A DNA stretch of 64,000 nucleotides from Raphanus sativus (taxonomy: Eukaryota; Streptophyta; Magnoliopsida; Brassicales; Brassicaceae), in NCBI RefSeq assembly GCF_000801105.2, contig NC_079515.1:22529407-22593406 (forward strand), read 5' to 3'. The position numbers and the translations under genes were made by a program. Shown here piece by piece: positions 11,289 through 24,330 of this stretch; the stretch's first letter is position 1, and every line of letters starts with the position of its first letter. The notes beneath the pieces were generated by a model. It worked only from the letters and a program-made list of their open reading frames with translations. It was not told the DNA's origin and did no database searches.

Positions 11289-12468
11289 ATGTCATACTAC
11301 ACGGGATCTTCATCATCTTGTGCTAATGTGTTACTCATCGTGCTCCTTATGCTTCTGAGTTTGTCGGCTGATGCGTACAAGAACTATACTGTGGGAGGGT
11401 CCACGGGATGGTTCGATATCCAGGAGAGACCGTCTGCAAATTATCAGAAATGGGCTGATTCCAAAACCTTTTCTTTGGGTGATTTCCTCAGTAAGTTCAC
11501 ACCACACTTGATCTCTGGTTATTCTTTCTTAGTTTGGATAGTAATATGATTAAAAACATTTGTTTAATTTTAGTTCGGGTGTGATGAACTTTTACAGAAA
11601 TGATGTAATGTTCAAATGAATATAGTTTCTGTCTTTTAGATATTCAAAAAATTATTCCATAAAAATATTTTTTAGATTTTGAAACACTTATCATTAATTG
11701 ATAAAATAAATTGCAATTTTTAATAGATATTAATTAAAAAAAATTGAATTGATTAGATATTTTTGGTTGATAGTTATTGGAAAGCAAATAGTATAAATAA
11801 ATAATATATTAATTTCTAAACATTTATCGTATGCATGAAAACTATTTTTTAGAAACAGAGTGCGTACAATAGTTTAGTAGGATGTATCTTCTGAAACGAC
11901 TCTCTTGTTATTGGTTTATGCTTAAGATGAACTCTCAGTCATAAACGTCTATTTGTTGTTGTTCAATGTAGTTTTCAACACAGATAACAACCATTCGGTG
12001 GTACAAACATATGATTTCAAAACTTACAAAGAATGTGACTACAACAATGGTGAAGACAATAGTACAACAGAGTGGTCGTCTGCAAACCCTTCAGCGACAT
12101 CTCCAGTTCCGGTCTCAGTTAGTGTTCCTCTAGTTAAAGAAGGTTCCAATTATTTCTTCTCAGGAAATTATGACGGTGAGCAATGTAAATTTGGACAGCA
12201 TTTCATGATAAATGTAACACATGGTCAGGGCCTACCATCACCAGATGAAGATGGTGAAACGGCCCCTGGACCAGGTCAATCCTCTCAATCCGGTGATGAT
12301 GATGAAGTTGCTCCAGATACCATAGTTCCCGCCAATTTTGACCATCCTAAAGATATTGAGAGTGATGATGATGATAGTTTGGTTAAGGGTCGTAAAAGTT
12401 CTTCTTCCGTTACAAAATATAATTTGTTATGTTTAGTTTTAATGGGGTTCCTAGCATCATTCTTTTGA
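11289..12468 (+). CDS. ENODL18: Early nodulin-like / plastocyanin-fold GPI-anchored protein
   Basis: Two exons, 11289-11490 and 11972-12468, joined across a GTAAGT...TGTAG intron, give 232 residues. Residues 1-30 are a signal peptide ending SLSADA. The cupredoxin-like domain follows (YTVGGSTGWFD near its start). An Asp/Ser/Pro-rich linker and a hydrophobic C-terminus (LLCLVLMGFLASFF) suggest a GPI anchor on the outer face of the plasma membrane. The two domain Cys (in KECDYN and EQCKFG) that would form the disulfide are present. The expected copper-ligand Cys and second His near YFFSGNYDGEQC are not, so copper binding is unlikely, as in other early-nodulin-like proteins. The ATG at 11289 was chosen because the signal peptide follows at once; an in-frame ATG at 11100 would add 63 residues unlike the family. 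The symbol rests on synteny with At1g08500, from memory. Confidence 0.8.
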
Positions 12469-14479
12469 TCAAATTATTCTTCTGTGTGTTTTATCATCAT
12501 TATGTCTTTTGGAGATATCAGTATAATTATCTTAGCTGATAATTATCATAATAATATTTACGAAATTCTATACATAGAATGCGTTTCTGGAGGTGTAATA
12601 ATAAGTATCCTAGTAAAAGAAATGAAATCAGTATAAGTTTAGCTACTAAGATTTGTAATTATACTATTACTGGTGGTATCAGTGGATGATAAGAAGCATA
12701 TATATCATTGATAAATAGACTATGATGAGCATAATGATAATGAGAGTGCGTTGTAGATCCTCGATAATGGTGACGTTTCCTCACGACCTAACTCTCAACG
12801 TCAAAGATATATAGAGTGGAAATGTAGAAATATTATATTAAGTTGGTAGATAATTGAGCAATAATTCAAGAGGAGAAGGCATCCCTAACTATATTATATT
12901 AAGTTGGATGGTCATATACCTTATGTTACAACTTTATATAACTTGAAATCGAGCTACTTTAATAATGAAGAGAAGACATCTCGCTCGACCCGAACGTCAA
13001 ACACCACCACTTACTCGTACCAGCCAGCAAACAATTTTGGAAGTGAAGTTAAATTGTTTTAGTTGCATGTAAGATGGTTCTATGCTATTTTACTACAAAT
13101 GCATTACTCAATTTGATTTACAATTATTTAACATCAGTATTATATACTTATCTCTCCTTCGTCTCTTTCCCTCTCAAAGACTCCTGTCATCTGACGACCT
13201 TTGTGGCTTTAATATCTTAGATTCTTAGTCAAATCTGGAATTTAGACTTTGCTTTCACGATTAATTCCAAGTAGATCTTGGTAGCACAGATATTTATTTT
13301 CTGTTTTTAGTTTTTTGTTTGTATTAAATGATATATTTGTAATAATTGATCATAAATTTAGATCGAATTTTTTTTTTGCAGTAATAACAAAAATTAAAAT
13401 TAAAATTTTAATAAAATATTATTATATAAATTAATTGTCCTAACTAAAGTAGTATAGGTGTGGGTCATCATGCTTTCGAATTCCAAATATTTGGAATTTC
13501 TATTAATATAAATTTGTTAAAAATAATCTCACTCGGTATTTAATTTTAAATTTTAATTTGTTTGTGTACTAAATATTATATTTGTAAATGTAATCATATT
13601 AAATTAAATAATTTTATATTTTTGCTTTTAACATAAAATGTATCACCGACACTGAAGATTACCTAAACAAATCTAACATTTATATGATTAGATGTATGTG
13701 TAAATATATATCACACAAAGTTTTTGAATGATAAATATAAAAATAGAAAATATGGTTAGTATGCTATTAAACATAATACATTAGTTATAAAATTTGTAAG
13801 AAAAAAATAATTGTTAGACTTTTAACAAATTTGTGACATATAAAAATTAAGATTAGAATTTGTAAGAAAATGAAATGTAGTATAATATATATTTGATCTA
13901 ACTGCTAATTTCTTATAAATGGGCTTACGTGTTCAATAATTTTCAGATTGGATTTGACAATTAGTTTTCATAATTACTGTAGACTGATGAGAAAGTCAAT
14001 GGAAAATAATTTTTCGAAAATAAATAAGGTGATTCAGTTTCTATATCTTGTAGTAGGGATGGATGTTCGGATATTCATTCGGGTTTGATTCAGGTCTCTT
14101 TGGATTTTAGGTTTTCGGGGTGAAAAGTTTTTAGCCTCATTTGAGTATTTATAATTTCGGTTCATGTTCTGGTTCGGACAACTCATTTAAATTGTTTAAA
14201 AAAAATTCTTAAAATATAAAAGTAAAAATATATATCAAATAAATTTGATGCCAAAAACTTAAACTTAACATAAAAATTGGTTTGGTTCGAATACTAAAAG
14301 ATAGTGACGGCACAATAATTTTTCTACCATACCATATGTGATTTTTATTATCATTAAATGTGGTAAATTTAGAATTAGGAAATGTATTTATTGAATTGAA
14401 AAAATAGCATTAATAAAACTATAAATAATTTCGAAATTGATTTAATAGAAAAGGAAAGTTAAATTTTATATTAGGAAAA
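12469..14479. other. AT-rich intergenic DNA with transposon remnants
   Basis: No gene is seen. Near 14056 begins a stretch rich in GGTTCGG/TTCGGAT words (GGGATGGATGTTCGGATATT), a common degraded Brassicaceae repeat related in wording to the elements at 22.5, 23.2 and 34.9 kb. The part next to 14480 is likely Helitron sequence split by the Mutator-like element. Confidence 0.5.
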
Positions 14480-16716
14480 GGGTGAATTTGCTTAGTAGCC
14501 AAATTTTCAATGGAAATTAGGAAAATAACGTTGATTTTGACGTTATTAACTAAGTAGCTTTTATCTCATACTTTATCCGGTTATGTCCTTTGCATTAGCA
14601 AGTTTCCGGTAGAAGAGTGCATGACATCATTACTTGGTTTATAGATAGGAGTGAAACACCATTATTTTCACCTCCCATAATACATACACGTTGTACTTTT
14701 ATTTTCCACATACATATACATTATATGCCGTAGAATGAATGATTAAATTTGTTTAGTGCAATCACAGATAAATATATAATATGAATTCAGTCTATCTGAG
14801 ACCATAATATTCAAATGGAAGAAAAAACACAATTTAAATGGAAATAGATGCAAGCGGAGCAGACAAACAATTGATACTATCTCAAGTGGAATAGTACAAT
14901 TAAATAATTACTATTTTATGTCATATCGAAAGGAGATTGGAAATATCAAATATCATACTATGTCTACCTACAAAGCAATTGAAAGCAATGATATTCCACA
15001 TTAGAAAAAACACTAATGGAGAGCACTTGACACCAAACACTAAACCCAAATTTGGGAAATATAAACCCTAATCCATTGGCAACCCAAATCTTCGGGAAAT
15101 TAAACCAACCTGTCAGAATATGGGAAACATGTATTTACATTACTCACGAGAAGAGTTATATTCTATATTCACGATACTATTTTAAATGTTATTATAGGTA
15201 GAGTACATCCATGATTGAGTTACATGAAATACAAAGTTGATGGGGATGGGTAAGAGAACACGACAACAAACACTAAACCCAAATTAAAGAAATATTAAAT
15301 CCTAATCCAACAGCATTGTTAACTTACAAGAAGCGTTTTATTATGCATAAATCGTACTATTTTAAATGATATGGTAGATAAAATACAACCACGATTGAAT
15401 TATTTGAAATACAAAGCTAATGGGGATATACAAGAGAAAACTTGACACTGGAACAATCAATCCACGTTCAAAACTTGTCTCAAATAATCTACATGGAAAG
15501 CCTAAATCGTCCATGCCAGATCCTGCACAATGAATGTAAGTGTAACACGGTTAGGACAGAGTAAGCTAGTTTATTATATATATAAAGAGTTGAATATAAT
15601 TTCCAGGTTAGAAAGGGTGATAAAGAACGGTACGGCATACATGACAAAAAAAATTAACACATCTAAGCGGAAGAGTCAAGTAACCGTATGGATCTCAGAT
15701 AGAATAGCATTAGAAACAAACGAAGTCGACCATTCCATTTCACATTGAATAGAAAAAGGAGATATCGGGATATGCACAAACGAAAACAAAGTGTAATGCA
15801 ATGCAATTCTAGATAAGAAATTTAATGTTGTATTATGTAGTAAATAGCAAGTGAGACTATACTCAGTGGAATAGTTCATTTGGATACAAATACTATTTCA
15901 TTTCAAATGAAATCAAGATTAAATACAAGGATGAATTCAAAAGTTAAAGAAAATAATATCAAACGTTTGAATTTATTCCATTCCAAGTCAAATGGAATAT
16001 AAACGTTTATTCTACTCCAAGCTAAATAGAATATAGCTAATGGAGATCATGTCATTTCCAGACTGTGAAACTCGTATATAACGCAGATGCTATTCCATAT
16101 CGAAATAATATTACTAAACCATTTACTATGTATATCAGATAAGAATAATAAAATTTAAAAAGACTACGAACATAAAACTGAGATAAACACGACACACAAC
16201 TACAAACATCACACCATTTAGAAATGATTCACAAAAAATAAAGGGAATTACAGTTGTTGATTTGCTATGCGTGATTGCAAGATGCTACGCCTGCGAGTTG
16301 TAAACTTCTGCTAAAACTCACTGATTCTCCTGCTACTTTCGACGGCGCATTTGCTGGCCGAAGATGTGACGATTTACCAATTTCAACGAAATACGAGGCC
16401 TCTGGGTGGGATGGAACTGCAATATAGGTTGGAATCTGGATGTTGATTTTGCGATTCAACAAATTTCGGCATGAAATATTTCACCTTCTCGAAAAGTTAG
16501 GAGGAAAAAAAAGAAATGTGTGACTTTCTGATGACCACGTTTAACTTTTACCTTCTTAAATAATTATTCTTTTTCATAAAAAAAGCTGCAGGAGCTGGTT
16601 GTTTTGAAGGATAGAAGAGTAATATTATATAAAATACACTATGTATCGATGTATTCTAGGGAATTTAGCTACTCACCTAAATATGGTTTTTTTGTAGCTA
16701 TACCACCTAATTTCCC
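14480..16716. mobile_element. Mutator-like (MULE-type) element 2, non-autonomous
   Basis: Flanked by a perfect 9-bp direct repeat TTAGGAAAA at 14471-14479 and 16717-16725. The ends are weakly inverted: left GGGTGAATTTGCTTAGTAGC, reverse complement of right GGGAAATTAGGTGGTATAGC. The interior (2237 bp) holds diverged repeats with AAACACTAAACCCAAAT and GGAATAGT words. A more GC-balanced block at 16265-16470 could be captured DNA, but its 65-codon frame is not recognised. No transposase is visible. Confidence 0.65.
15139..15480. repeat. Two diverged direct repeats, 182-bp period
   Basis: The block from 15139 (TTACTCACGAGAAG..., then ACTATTTTAAATGTTAT) recurs from 15321 with many changes; both contain GAAATACAAAG and GGGGAT. 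A third, weaker partial match lies around 14985-15110. All are inside MULE 2. Confidence 0.5.
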
Positions 16717-16918
16717 TTAGGAAAACACATTAACTCAACTGAAAAAGACAAACATTAAAACATGTAACTTAATTTATATTAGGACAACACATTAACTCAA
16801 CTGAAAAAAATAAACATTAAATTAGGTAATTTAATTTAATTCTCAGTGGCATAGTAGTGTAAATAACTTTGAAAACTCAGAGAAATTTATATGGGTACTT
16901 CTCTTTTAATAATATAGA
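16717..16918 (-). mobile_element. Helitron 5' end, minus strand
   Basis: Read on the minus strand the sequence starts TCTATATTATTAAAAGAGAA at 16918, preceded by A, the usual Brassicaceae Helitron 5' terminus. Within it a roughly 62-bp block (CACATTAACTCAACTGAAAA) occurs twice in tandem at 16720-16840. The element is interrupted by MULE 2; its 3' end was not found. Confidence 0.5.
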
Positions 16919-17292
16919 TAACATTCTGGTGGACAAACTACACAACTGTTGTAGTTGGTCGTGTCTCTTTAATAGCCGTTCAATAGTTTGACAGATACTT
17001 ACAAAGCATCACATTCCTTTCAAAGTACCTGGAAACAGCTACAACAGAAGGTAGAATAAATTTTAGGATAAGAAAGTTATTGCCTTGTCTGGCGCTGGCA
17101 CATGGGTTTACAAATAATATATCACATAATCGTATCAGACACGACACCATTTTCCATAAGAAAAAAAATAGAAAGATTAAATAAATAATAATATATATCT
17201 CCATCAAGCAAAAAAAAAAGGAAGAGATATACAAAGGTGGTTGCAAGAAGGTAGCAGCAGCAGCAGGTACAGTTTACAAAGGAACCCCATGT
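16919..17292. other. Downstream flank and 3' UTR of FATB
   Basis: No gene. This stretch lies immediately downstream of the minus-strand FATB stop codon and should contain its 3' UTR and poly(A) signal; no single signal could be fixed by eye. Confidence 0.5.
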
Positions 17293-19108
17293 TTACGATG
17301 TAGTAGTGTCCCAAGTTGTTGTTGGTGTCTTGGAACTCCACTCTGTTCTTCCTCTGACCACTTCGGCTCCATCCTGGAGGCGAAGCAAATGCTGACACTC
17401 CACTTCCCCGCCTGTCCCGAGGTTACCGACATCACATCCAGAAACCGCGGTGAGAGACTGAAGCACACTGTCTCTTCCGCACTCCCTTCGATACTCCAGA
17501 GTCATGCTTTTCAGCTTCTGACTCTCCAACATCCCGGCTGGAGCACTCTCCAGTATCCAACCAATGTACTTCACATTGTTAACATGCTGGTTAACATCCA
17601 AGTCACTCCACCTCGGCTGCAAGAAAGTTCATTACCAAACCATTAGAATCCCAGAATTTTACAGGCTTGTTGAAAAGGTAGGGGTACTCACAGTGAGACC
17701 AGAACGAACATAGTCAGCAGTCTTGTCATCAAGTTTGGTTAACTTTCTGCTGTCTTCAGCAATGACAGGATCAGAGTTCACAAAATAAGGCTCTATTTCC
17801 CCGCGAACCTCTTCAGGAATCTTTGACAATCTCCTTGTTAGTTTATTCATCATCACCCACAAACTGCAAAATGAAGAAAATTGCCATACATATGAAGTGT
17901 CTATAATATCAAATTTCTAAACCCAAAATGCATATACTACTCATGAGAGTTTAATGGCAGAGCAAACAATACAAACAGAGAGCAAAAGACCAACAAATCA
18001 TCACATGCAGAAAATGATAATAGCTGGAGTAAACAAAAATATAAGAGGTCTGACCTTGATGCTCGTGTTACAATTTCTCCAGTATTGCAATCCCTAACCA
18101 GCCAATCACGACGCATACCATTCTTTCCAGACTGACTAACCCATGTATCCACTTCGACAACATCTCCCCTGCGAGGCAGATATTTGAATAAGTAAATGAC
18201 CTATGCACACGCAAGCACAGTCACAGCATGTAATCTAGGGTGAAAAATTCCTAGTCATATGAGCAAGTGAGAGTATGAACTTGAATAGTCAATTTTACGC
18301 AAAGATAATCTGGATAACTCACACCGAGAACTAGGGATTCTCAGAGATGTTTTTTTTAAAGTTAAGTGCTAAGACTGACAGTAGCTTACCAAGTAGGATA
18401 TTTATCAACGACAACCTGCATACGAGCAACGACCCATATCAAATTCTTCTTAAACATCTCAGGGGTGGAACCAAACCCATTTTCCAGCAGTCCGGCAGAC
18501 TTCACATGGTTGAGGGCCGTTTCCTGTCAATAGCACAAGAGCTTGTCATGAGCATATCTATTAGGCGGACAACATGCGAGTGTAGTCACAAATCAAAGTA
18601 GTACCTGTAAATGATTCATGACGGTTTCTATAGATGCAGAGCGATCAGCACCTATCTCATAAGACCTAATGGAGAAATTCTGACGGAACACGAGCCCGTC
18701 CTGCACGATCCTCCCTAAACCGAAAGGATCCATAATCATGTCGGAACGCCTGGGTTTCCAGTCAAGCATCATCCACTGTTTCTCAGCTGCAAGGAAAATG
18801 GTGGTTATAGCAGCGAGAAGCATGCTCCAGTCAGGTAGCTGGTTAATGAACGTTCTGGGCGCAGGCGCAGGTTGTGACGTCTCGTTATCAGGCTTTGATA
18901 TTATCTCCACTGAACCAGGCAAGTTAGCTTTCTTCCCGTTGATCTTAGGTGTAGCCTGAGCGTTTGGTTTGGCCTTCATCCTTCCAGAGTTTGGAGTAGA
19001 ATTAAGTCCGGATAAGTTGGTGGAACCAACTCTGTTCCCCTTTCCGTTAGGGTCAAGGGAGGAAGATGGTACAGGAAAGAATGAGGACGTAGCAGAAGTG
19101 GCCACCAT
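17293..19108 (-). CDS. FATB: Palmitoyl-acyl carrier protein thioesterase FATB, plastid
   Basis: Five coding exons: 18605-19108, 18390-18523, 18055-18168, 17692-17863 and 17293-17616 (all minus). All introns are GT-AG and phases agree; the product is 415 residues, near the family length. It hydrolyses saturated acyl-ACP, mainly 16:0, in the plastid stroma, releasing fatty acids for export to the cytosol. Residues 1 to about 60 are a Ser/Thr-rich transit peptide. Residues 91-112 form the conserved hydrophobic segment of FATB. The double hot-dog domains follow. The catalytic region DVNQHVNNVKY has Asp315, Asn317 and His319, and YRRECGRDS has Glu353 and Cys354. A TTGTGTTAG acceptor at about 19141 suggests a leader intron. 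Synteny fits At1g08510, from memory. It appears intact. Confidence 0.95.
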
Positions 19109-19738
19109 GACGAGGAGAAAGAGTGTTGTTCAAAGACACACTAACACAATTAAAAAAAAAGATATCATCTTTAACAATAAACGGGATCGATAAGTAATTA
19201 ATAAAAAAAAATGCCCCAAGGATGAATGATGCTTACAAAGAGAGAATCTTAAACACATACAAAAGTGAGTGACAAACTTCAAAAAGCTAGAATCTTTAAA
19301 CAATGAGCTCACAAGTTTTCAACCACACTGAGCTAATAAACAATCCAAACCCTAGCTGCAGAGAAAACAGTCATTCACCAATATATTCTCAGCTGATGCT
19401 CAAAACCGAACATTTCAATTAAAAAAATGAGAATTTGAAATCCAGATCTGGTATACATACAAACGAAGAAGCTGCTGTAAAATCAGATGGTAGAAACCCC
19501 AATTCGAATAATCATTATTTTCATAAGCAATTGAAATGGAAGCAAAATCAGATAAACGAATTGAAACACGAGCGATGCTGCAGAGGTTTAAGGAAGAGAA
19601 AGAGATCATACGAAGTGTAGAAATGAAGGAGGATGAAATCACAATTAAGGTTAAGCCAATTTCTTTGGAGTCTCCCAAACCCTAAAATTCTCTCTGTGCC
19701 TGCCTCCTCTCGATCTCCTCTCTTCTCTTTTGTTTAAA

Positions 19739-19741
<3 letters not shown>

Positions 19742-19772
<31 letters not shown>
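19742..19772. repeat. CT dinucleotide microsatellite in the FATB leader region
   Basis: About 15 CT units on the plus strand, hence GA on the sense strand of FATB, about 630 bp upstream of its ATG. Such GA/CT tracts are common in plant 5' leaders. Confidence 0.8.
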
Positions 19773-19775
<3 letters not shown>

Positions 19776-19904
19776 ATATTTATTTTTAATTCAGTTTTTT
19801 CTCTTTTTTTGGGTGAGAAGACAATTAATTAAAAATACAATTATACGCAGAGCATGAGATAGAGAGAGAGACAAAGTCTGTAGGGTGGGTAAGAGGGGTT
19901 TTAT

Positions 19905-19925
19905 TTACATCTATATACAGACCCA
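19905..19925 (-). promoter_or_regulatory. Possible TATA box of FATB
   Basis: On the minus strand the sequence reads TGTATATAGATG, upstream of the GA-rich leader. Position is plausible for a gene with a long leader and leader intron, but the transcription start is unknown. Confidence 0.3.
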
Positions 19926-20189
19926 CATTTTATTTTGAGTTGTTTACGTAATGGGCTACTTTTTTGTCTTTCATTTACGTCGCGGGCCACTTTACTCTTG
20001 TTGCATACTTTCTCCTCTTCTGTGTCATGTGTTTTGTTTTAAAAACCCTTTTGTTAAATGAAGCTTGGTTTGATGAAGTTTGGTATATAGAGAGAAGGGA
20101 AGAGAAACCAGTACCATCCCGGTTTAGTGTTTCATTTATTAAATGTCCTTTCTTAAATTGGTTCACTGCGGTTTGATCCTAAATTGTGG

Positions 20190-20660
20190 TCAGATCTGTG
20201 CATTTATTCCGTCCACAAAATTTTCTTACTTCTACTATGTCCATTAAATTGTGGCAACACCTATGAATTTATTCCATCCAAAATCTTTCTTATTTCTATT
20301 CTATTATATCCACAAAACCTTCTTACCGTCCACAAAACTCTTTTACGTCTATTACATCCACAAAACGTTTTTGTATCTATTCCATCCGTATACACTTTTC
20401 CAATTCTATTGCATCTACATAATACAAATTACCTAGAGTTAGGTTTAACATATTATATAGATTGGGGTATCAATCACAAAAATACACAAAAGGCAGATTG
20501 TGAAAACGCACATGGGGATAGAAAGTAAATATTTTGTGGATGAGAGCTTGAGAATTATGTTAGTTTGCTAAGGACGTCCATAAATCTTTCTTACTTCTAC
20601 TCTGTCCACAAATTGTTGAGGCGTCCACGTAACCCCATCCACACGCTATCCGTCCACATC
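20190..20660. repeat. Degenerate repeat of TCCACAAAA...CTTCTTAC words
   Basis: Several loosely spaced copies of (G/A)TCCACAAAA followed by TTCTTAC and TCTATT. No open frame here is convincing. Origin unknown; it may be the arm of a transposon. Confidence 0.45.
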
Positions 20661-20722
20661 TTTTCAGATCTGGATTTTGAAATCGAAATTTTGCAGATCT
20701 AAATTTTGAAATCCACAAAACA

Positions 20723-21082
20723 CTAAAAAACTAACAAAATGAAACGAGAATCAATTAAAGGATCTAGAAGAACAGAGATGGCTATGCTCACCGTTGCGTA
20801 GATCATCACGAAGAGAAGGATCGTTCCTGTCGAAACTGATAGCGCCAACCCTCGACCAATTATTCTCTCAATTTTCCAATTTCTTTCTTCTTCTTTAATC
20901 TCAGTTACATAAAGCTTTGTTCTTGTCATAAGATTGTTTGGTGTTTTGTCTTCTTCTTCTTCTTTTTCAATCTGATCGTTAAGTGATATGCCAATAAAAT
21001 GGAAAATAGGTGTTTTGGAGAGAAGCCTGAAAATGATGAAGATGGAGCAAAGAGGAGAGAAGAAGATTGATGCTATTGACAA
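20723..21082 (-). CDS. Hypothetical small membrane protein
   Basis: An ATG-started frame of 119 residues with a hydrophobic N-terminus (about residues 3-20), a charged middle rich in Lys and Glu (EKEEEEDK), and a second hydrophobic stretch SVSTGTILLFVMIYATVSI. I do not recognise the family. It could start at the internal Met of MTRTKLYV, leaving about 68 residues with one membrane segment. No partner gene or clear promoter is visible, and it may be chance. Confidence 0.25.
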   Translation of the reverse strand: MSIASIFFSPLCSIFIIFRLLSKTPIFHFIGISLNDQIEKEEEEDKTPNNLMTRTKLYVTEIKEEERNWKIERIIGRGLALSVSTGTILLFVMIYATVSIAISVLLDPLIDSRFILLVF

Positions 21083-22455
21083 TGGATTGTTTCAATTAAA
21101 AATGGTCTTCTGTAGTATGGACCGGTCAGAATGTGGTTTGGTTTGTTTAAATTAAACCAAAATCGTTACTTCTCTAAACTGAGGACCTTGAGGTCTTTTA
21201 AACAAGCAGAAGTATGTAACAAGTGGTAAGTGACTTATTGTGAAATAAGAAAGATGAAAAGTGGTCCAGAAAGTAAAAAAATCTTTTATTTTTTGACCAT
21301 TTTACAATTTTCTTGCTACAGGATTGTTAATCTAGTTTGGCATATTTACTCTTTTTCTTCTGTATATATTACTCACATTGGTTTCTTAAAAAAAGAAATT
21401 CTTACGTAGTGTAGCAACGCAAAGACTTGATTGGTTGACTGCTTCGACAACTTTTGGATTTGACTTCCCGTTGTACGTCAGTATGTGAGATTGCTGTTAA
21501 GTAATATCACACACTATCCAATCACATATATATGTAGAGAAAAGGACGGGTATCAGATTCTTGTTAGCAGAAAATTGTCACTTTTGGCACCGACGGATTG
21601 TAATTTAATCATAAGTGGGCACAAGACACATCACCACTACATCATGTGCATGAATCTCCTCTTTCTTACTTGCATCTTTTCAAAAACATTGTAGGAACGT
21701 CATTTCAGAACTTCAGAACTATATTCTCCAATTTAATTCTTTCGGAATCTATTAAATTCGTAAATTCAATAGCACAACCCCCACCCCCTAAAATTCATTT
21801 TATAAATTTGAAATTGAAATTCTTCTAGAAAATTTAAAATACTGGAGTTAGATAAGATTGGGCCTACACTGAAAGTTTAATGATCAAATGGGCATCGTAT
21901 AGACCCAACAACTAACTAAAAGTGTAATGCACCATATGGGCAAAGTTTGGGCCCAACAACCAACTGAGAACTAACTGAAAGTTTAATGAACAAATAAAAC
22001 AGAGTCAATCCTTTGACAAGCTTGATCCGTTTCTCGTCTTCATCAGCGTGTCACCAGTTGTCTCACTCTTTTCTCTGTACAACCTCGTAACGGTTTTCAC
22101 TTCACCCTTCAATAGTCAGACTTAACTTTCGTATCTAGCCGTACACGGTTCACTAGCATGTCTTCTTCCGCAGTGCAAGTGCCAACCTTCTCTCCTATGA
22201 ACTTTCTTCTGCTTTTGAATATTTTATACGTGACTCGTTCAATGCCCTTTTTGCTGCATACCCTTTACAACCGTTATATCATGTGTAGTTAAAAACTAGG
22301 AAGTCTCGTCTGTTCTCATCCTCCAATAATGTTTCTTACTATCGGGAAATGGGTTCCATGTTTAAGATGGACATTGTCATCGAAATTCATATTAGATTGT
22401 ATCATCCAGAGTAACACGTTTTCTTGAAAGTGGAGTAACTAGAGCCATATTTGTT
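21083..22455. other. Intergenic DNA, no gene seen
   Basis: AT-rich sequence without protein-like frames above about 70 codons. Nothing was recognised on either strand. Confidence 0.5.
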
Positions 22456-23115
22456 AGCCTTAGGCATTTTACCTGGACCGAAAGCCTGAATAAGACTGAC
22501 TCGAGAATACCTAATCCGAGACCGAACCGAAAATTAACAAGTAACTATCGGTCCAAAATTCTTCTATCCAAAAAAAACTGGAATCGAAAAGAAACGGTTT
22601 GAATAGATTTGGACCCGAAAAGAACCGATCCGAATATACACGACCTGATAAAAATCGATTTATACCAGACTTAAAAACATTTACATCCAAAACTATAATA
22701 TTTGTACTTTATTTTATGATTTAGTTAAAATATCTTTTTATTAACAATTTTGTTATTATTTTGTAGTATTATTAAATAAGATGAAGTTTTTCAATGTAAA
22801 ATTTAGAGTTTAAAAATGTATGTTTTAATTATTAATAGTTTATTTTAAGTTGTTTTACAAAATTTTAGATATATATGGTAGATTTTTGACTAAATTCGAT
22901 GAATTTGGATATTTCGTATCGATAAATACCCAACCTAACCGAGATTTTATAAGGATCCGAAAATTACAGATATTTTATAAATATTTTAATTATATATTCA
23001 TCTCGATCCGGATAAAAAAAATTGATCCAAATCCAAATCGAAAATTTACAAATATCTATTGGATACAAATGTGTTAGACCGGAAGGACCCGGACTGAAAA
23101 GAACTAGTCTGAATC
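22456..23115. repeat. Degraded CCGAAACC/AATCCGA-rich repeat
   Basis: Contains many ACCGAA, ATCCGA and GGATCCG words, starting TTAGGCATTTTACC and ending near CCGGAAGGACCCGG. It resembles the TIR element at 23229-23924 in wording and size and may be a diverged member. Confidence 0.4.
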
Positions 23116-23228
23116 CTATTTGAAGACACGAACGCTTTTGTTATATCATCCTGATCAATGTGATATCTATTTATCTTATTTTCCAATGTTCACAAATATT
23201 TGGACGTGGAACATGCAGTAAACACTAG

Positions 23229-23924
23229 GAGTGGACATTTTATCCGTGAAATTTGATTCGATTCGTTATCCGCTGCTATTTGATCCGAAAATTTCGAATA
23301 TCCGTAACCTTCCGAAGCAAAGCAAATACTAAATTTCAATATCCGTTAAAATCGAAGCAAATCACAAATATTAAAATTTTGGAAAGCGAATATCCGATCC
23401 GATCCGTCAATATATTAATACAAGTATATTTTGATTATATTTAAAGTTTTAAATGTATAAAATTATATAATTATTATTCTAACATATGATTTGACAGATT
23501 CTATTCACATTATTACTTAGACAAAAATATTACATAAAAGGAAAATAAAATATTTATGACAATTATAATTTTTTTTAAGTTTTGTGTTATTATAATTGTT
23601 AATTAAGTTTAAAAATTTACAAAATATGTAGATTCAGTATATCTTTTAATTTTTATCTTTTATATCATGGAAAAAAATATTTTTCAAAACAATTTTGTAT
23701 CCAATTTTTAAGATTATTTGTATTAATCAAAACAAATGAGATATCTGTAAGTATCCGCAAATATCCGCAAATATCCGCAAATATCTATTTATTTTCCGGA
23801 TATCCGTTTTTCCGAATATCCGTATTTTTTTGAAGCAAAGCAAATCAAAAAATTAGATATCAGTAGCATTCAAAGCAAATCATAAATACTTTAAAAATCC
23901 GGATATCCGATCCGTGCCCATGCC
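23229..23924. mobile_element. TIR element with GGAGTGGACA / TGCCCATGCC ends
   Basis: 696 bp between TA dinucleotides. The left end is GGAGTGGACATTTTATCCG; the reverse complement of the right end is GGCATGGGCACGGATCGG. The interior is AT-rich with many ATATCCG words and no coding capacity. The TA duplication is consistent with a mariner/Stowaway-type or related MITE, but the superfamily is not certain. A related 3' half lies at 27990-28598. Confidence 0.55.
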
Positions 23925-24330
23925 TAGTAGACACACATCAAAGGTTCGGTCTTTTTCCAACCCCAGTGTGCAGTATTCCACTTCACCTCCGTTGTTAATT
24001 TCTATTCTTGATGTGGCAAAGCATGTTTTATATATAAAAAAGTTGAAATATTTTCGTAAAGAATAGATTCGTAAGGGCCCAAATTTTTCTATATGTGTGT
24101 ATTTTTATTATTTTATTATTAAATATTATTAAAATTTCTCTAAATTAAAATTTTGGAAAAGATCTAACAAAATATAAATCTGAAGGGAATTTTTTTTGTT
24201 GCCCTTGGGTCCTATATTTGCCGGCTCTGCCTGTCATGGCCATATTCGATGCTTCTCTGGAATTATAAATTATAATGGATGATGGAATGGTACATAGTAG
24301 ACTCATATGAAAGAGTATCTAACAATGGCA

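Noticed and set aside
17389..18601. Plus-strand frames across FATB
   Set aside because: They are opposite-strand reflections of the FATB exons, which have consistent splice sites and family motifs.
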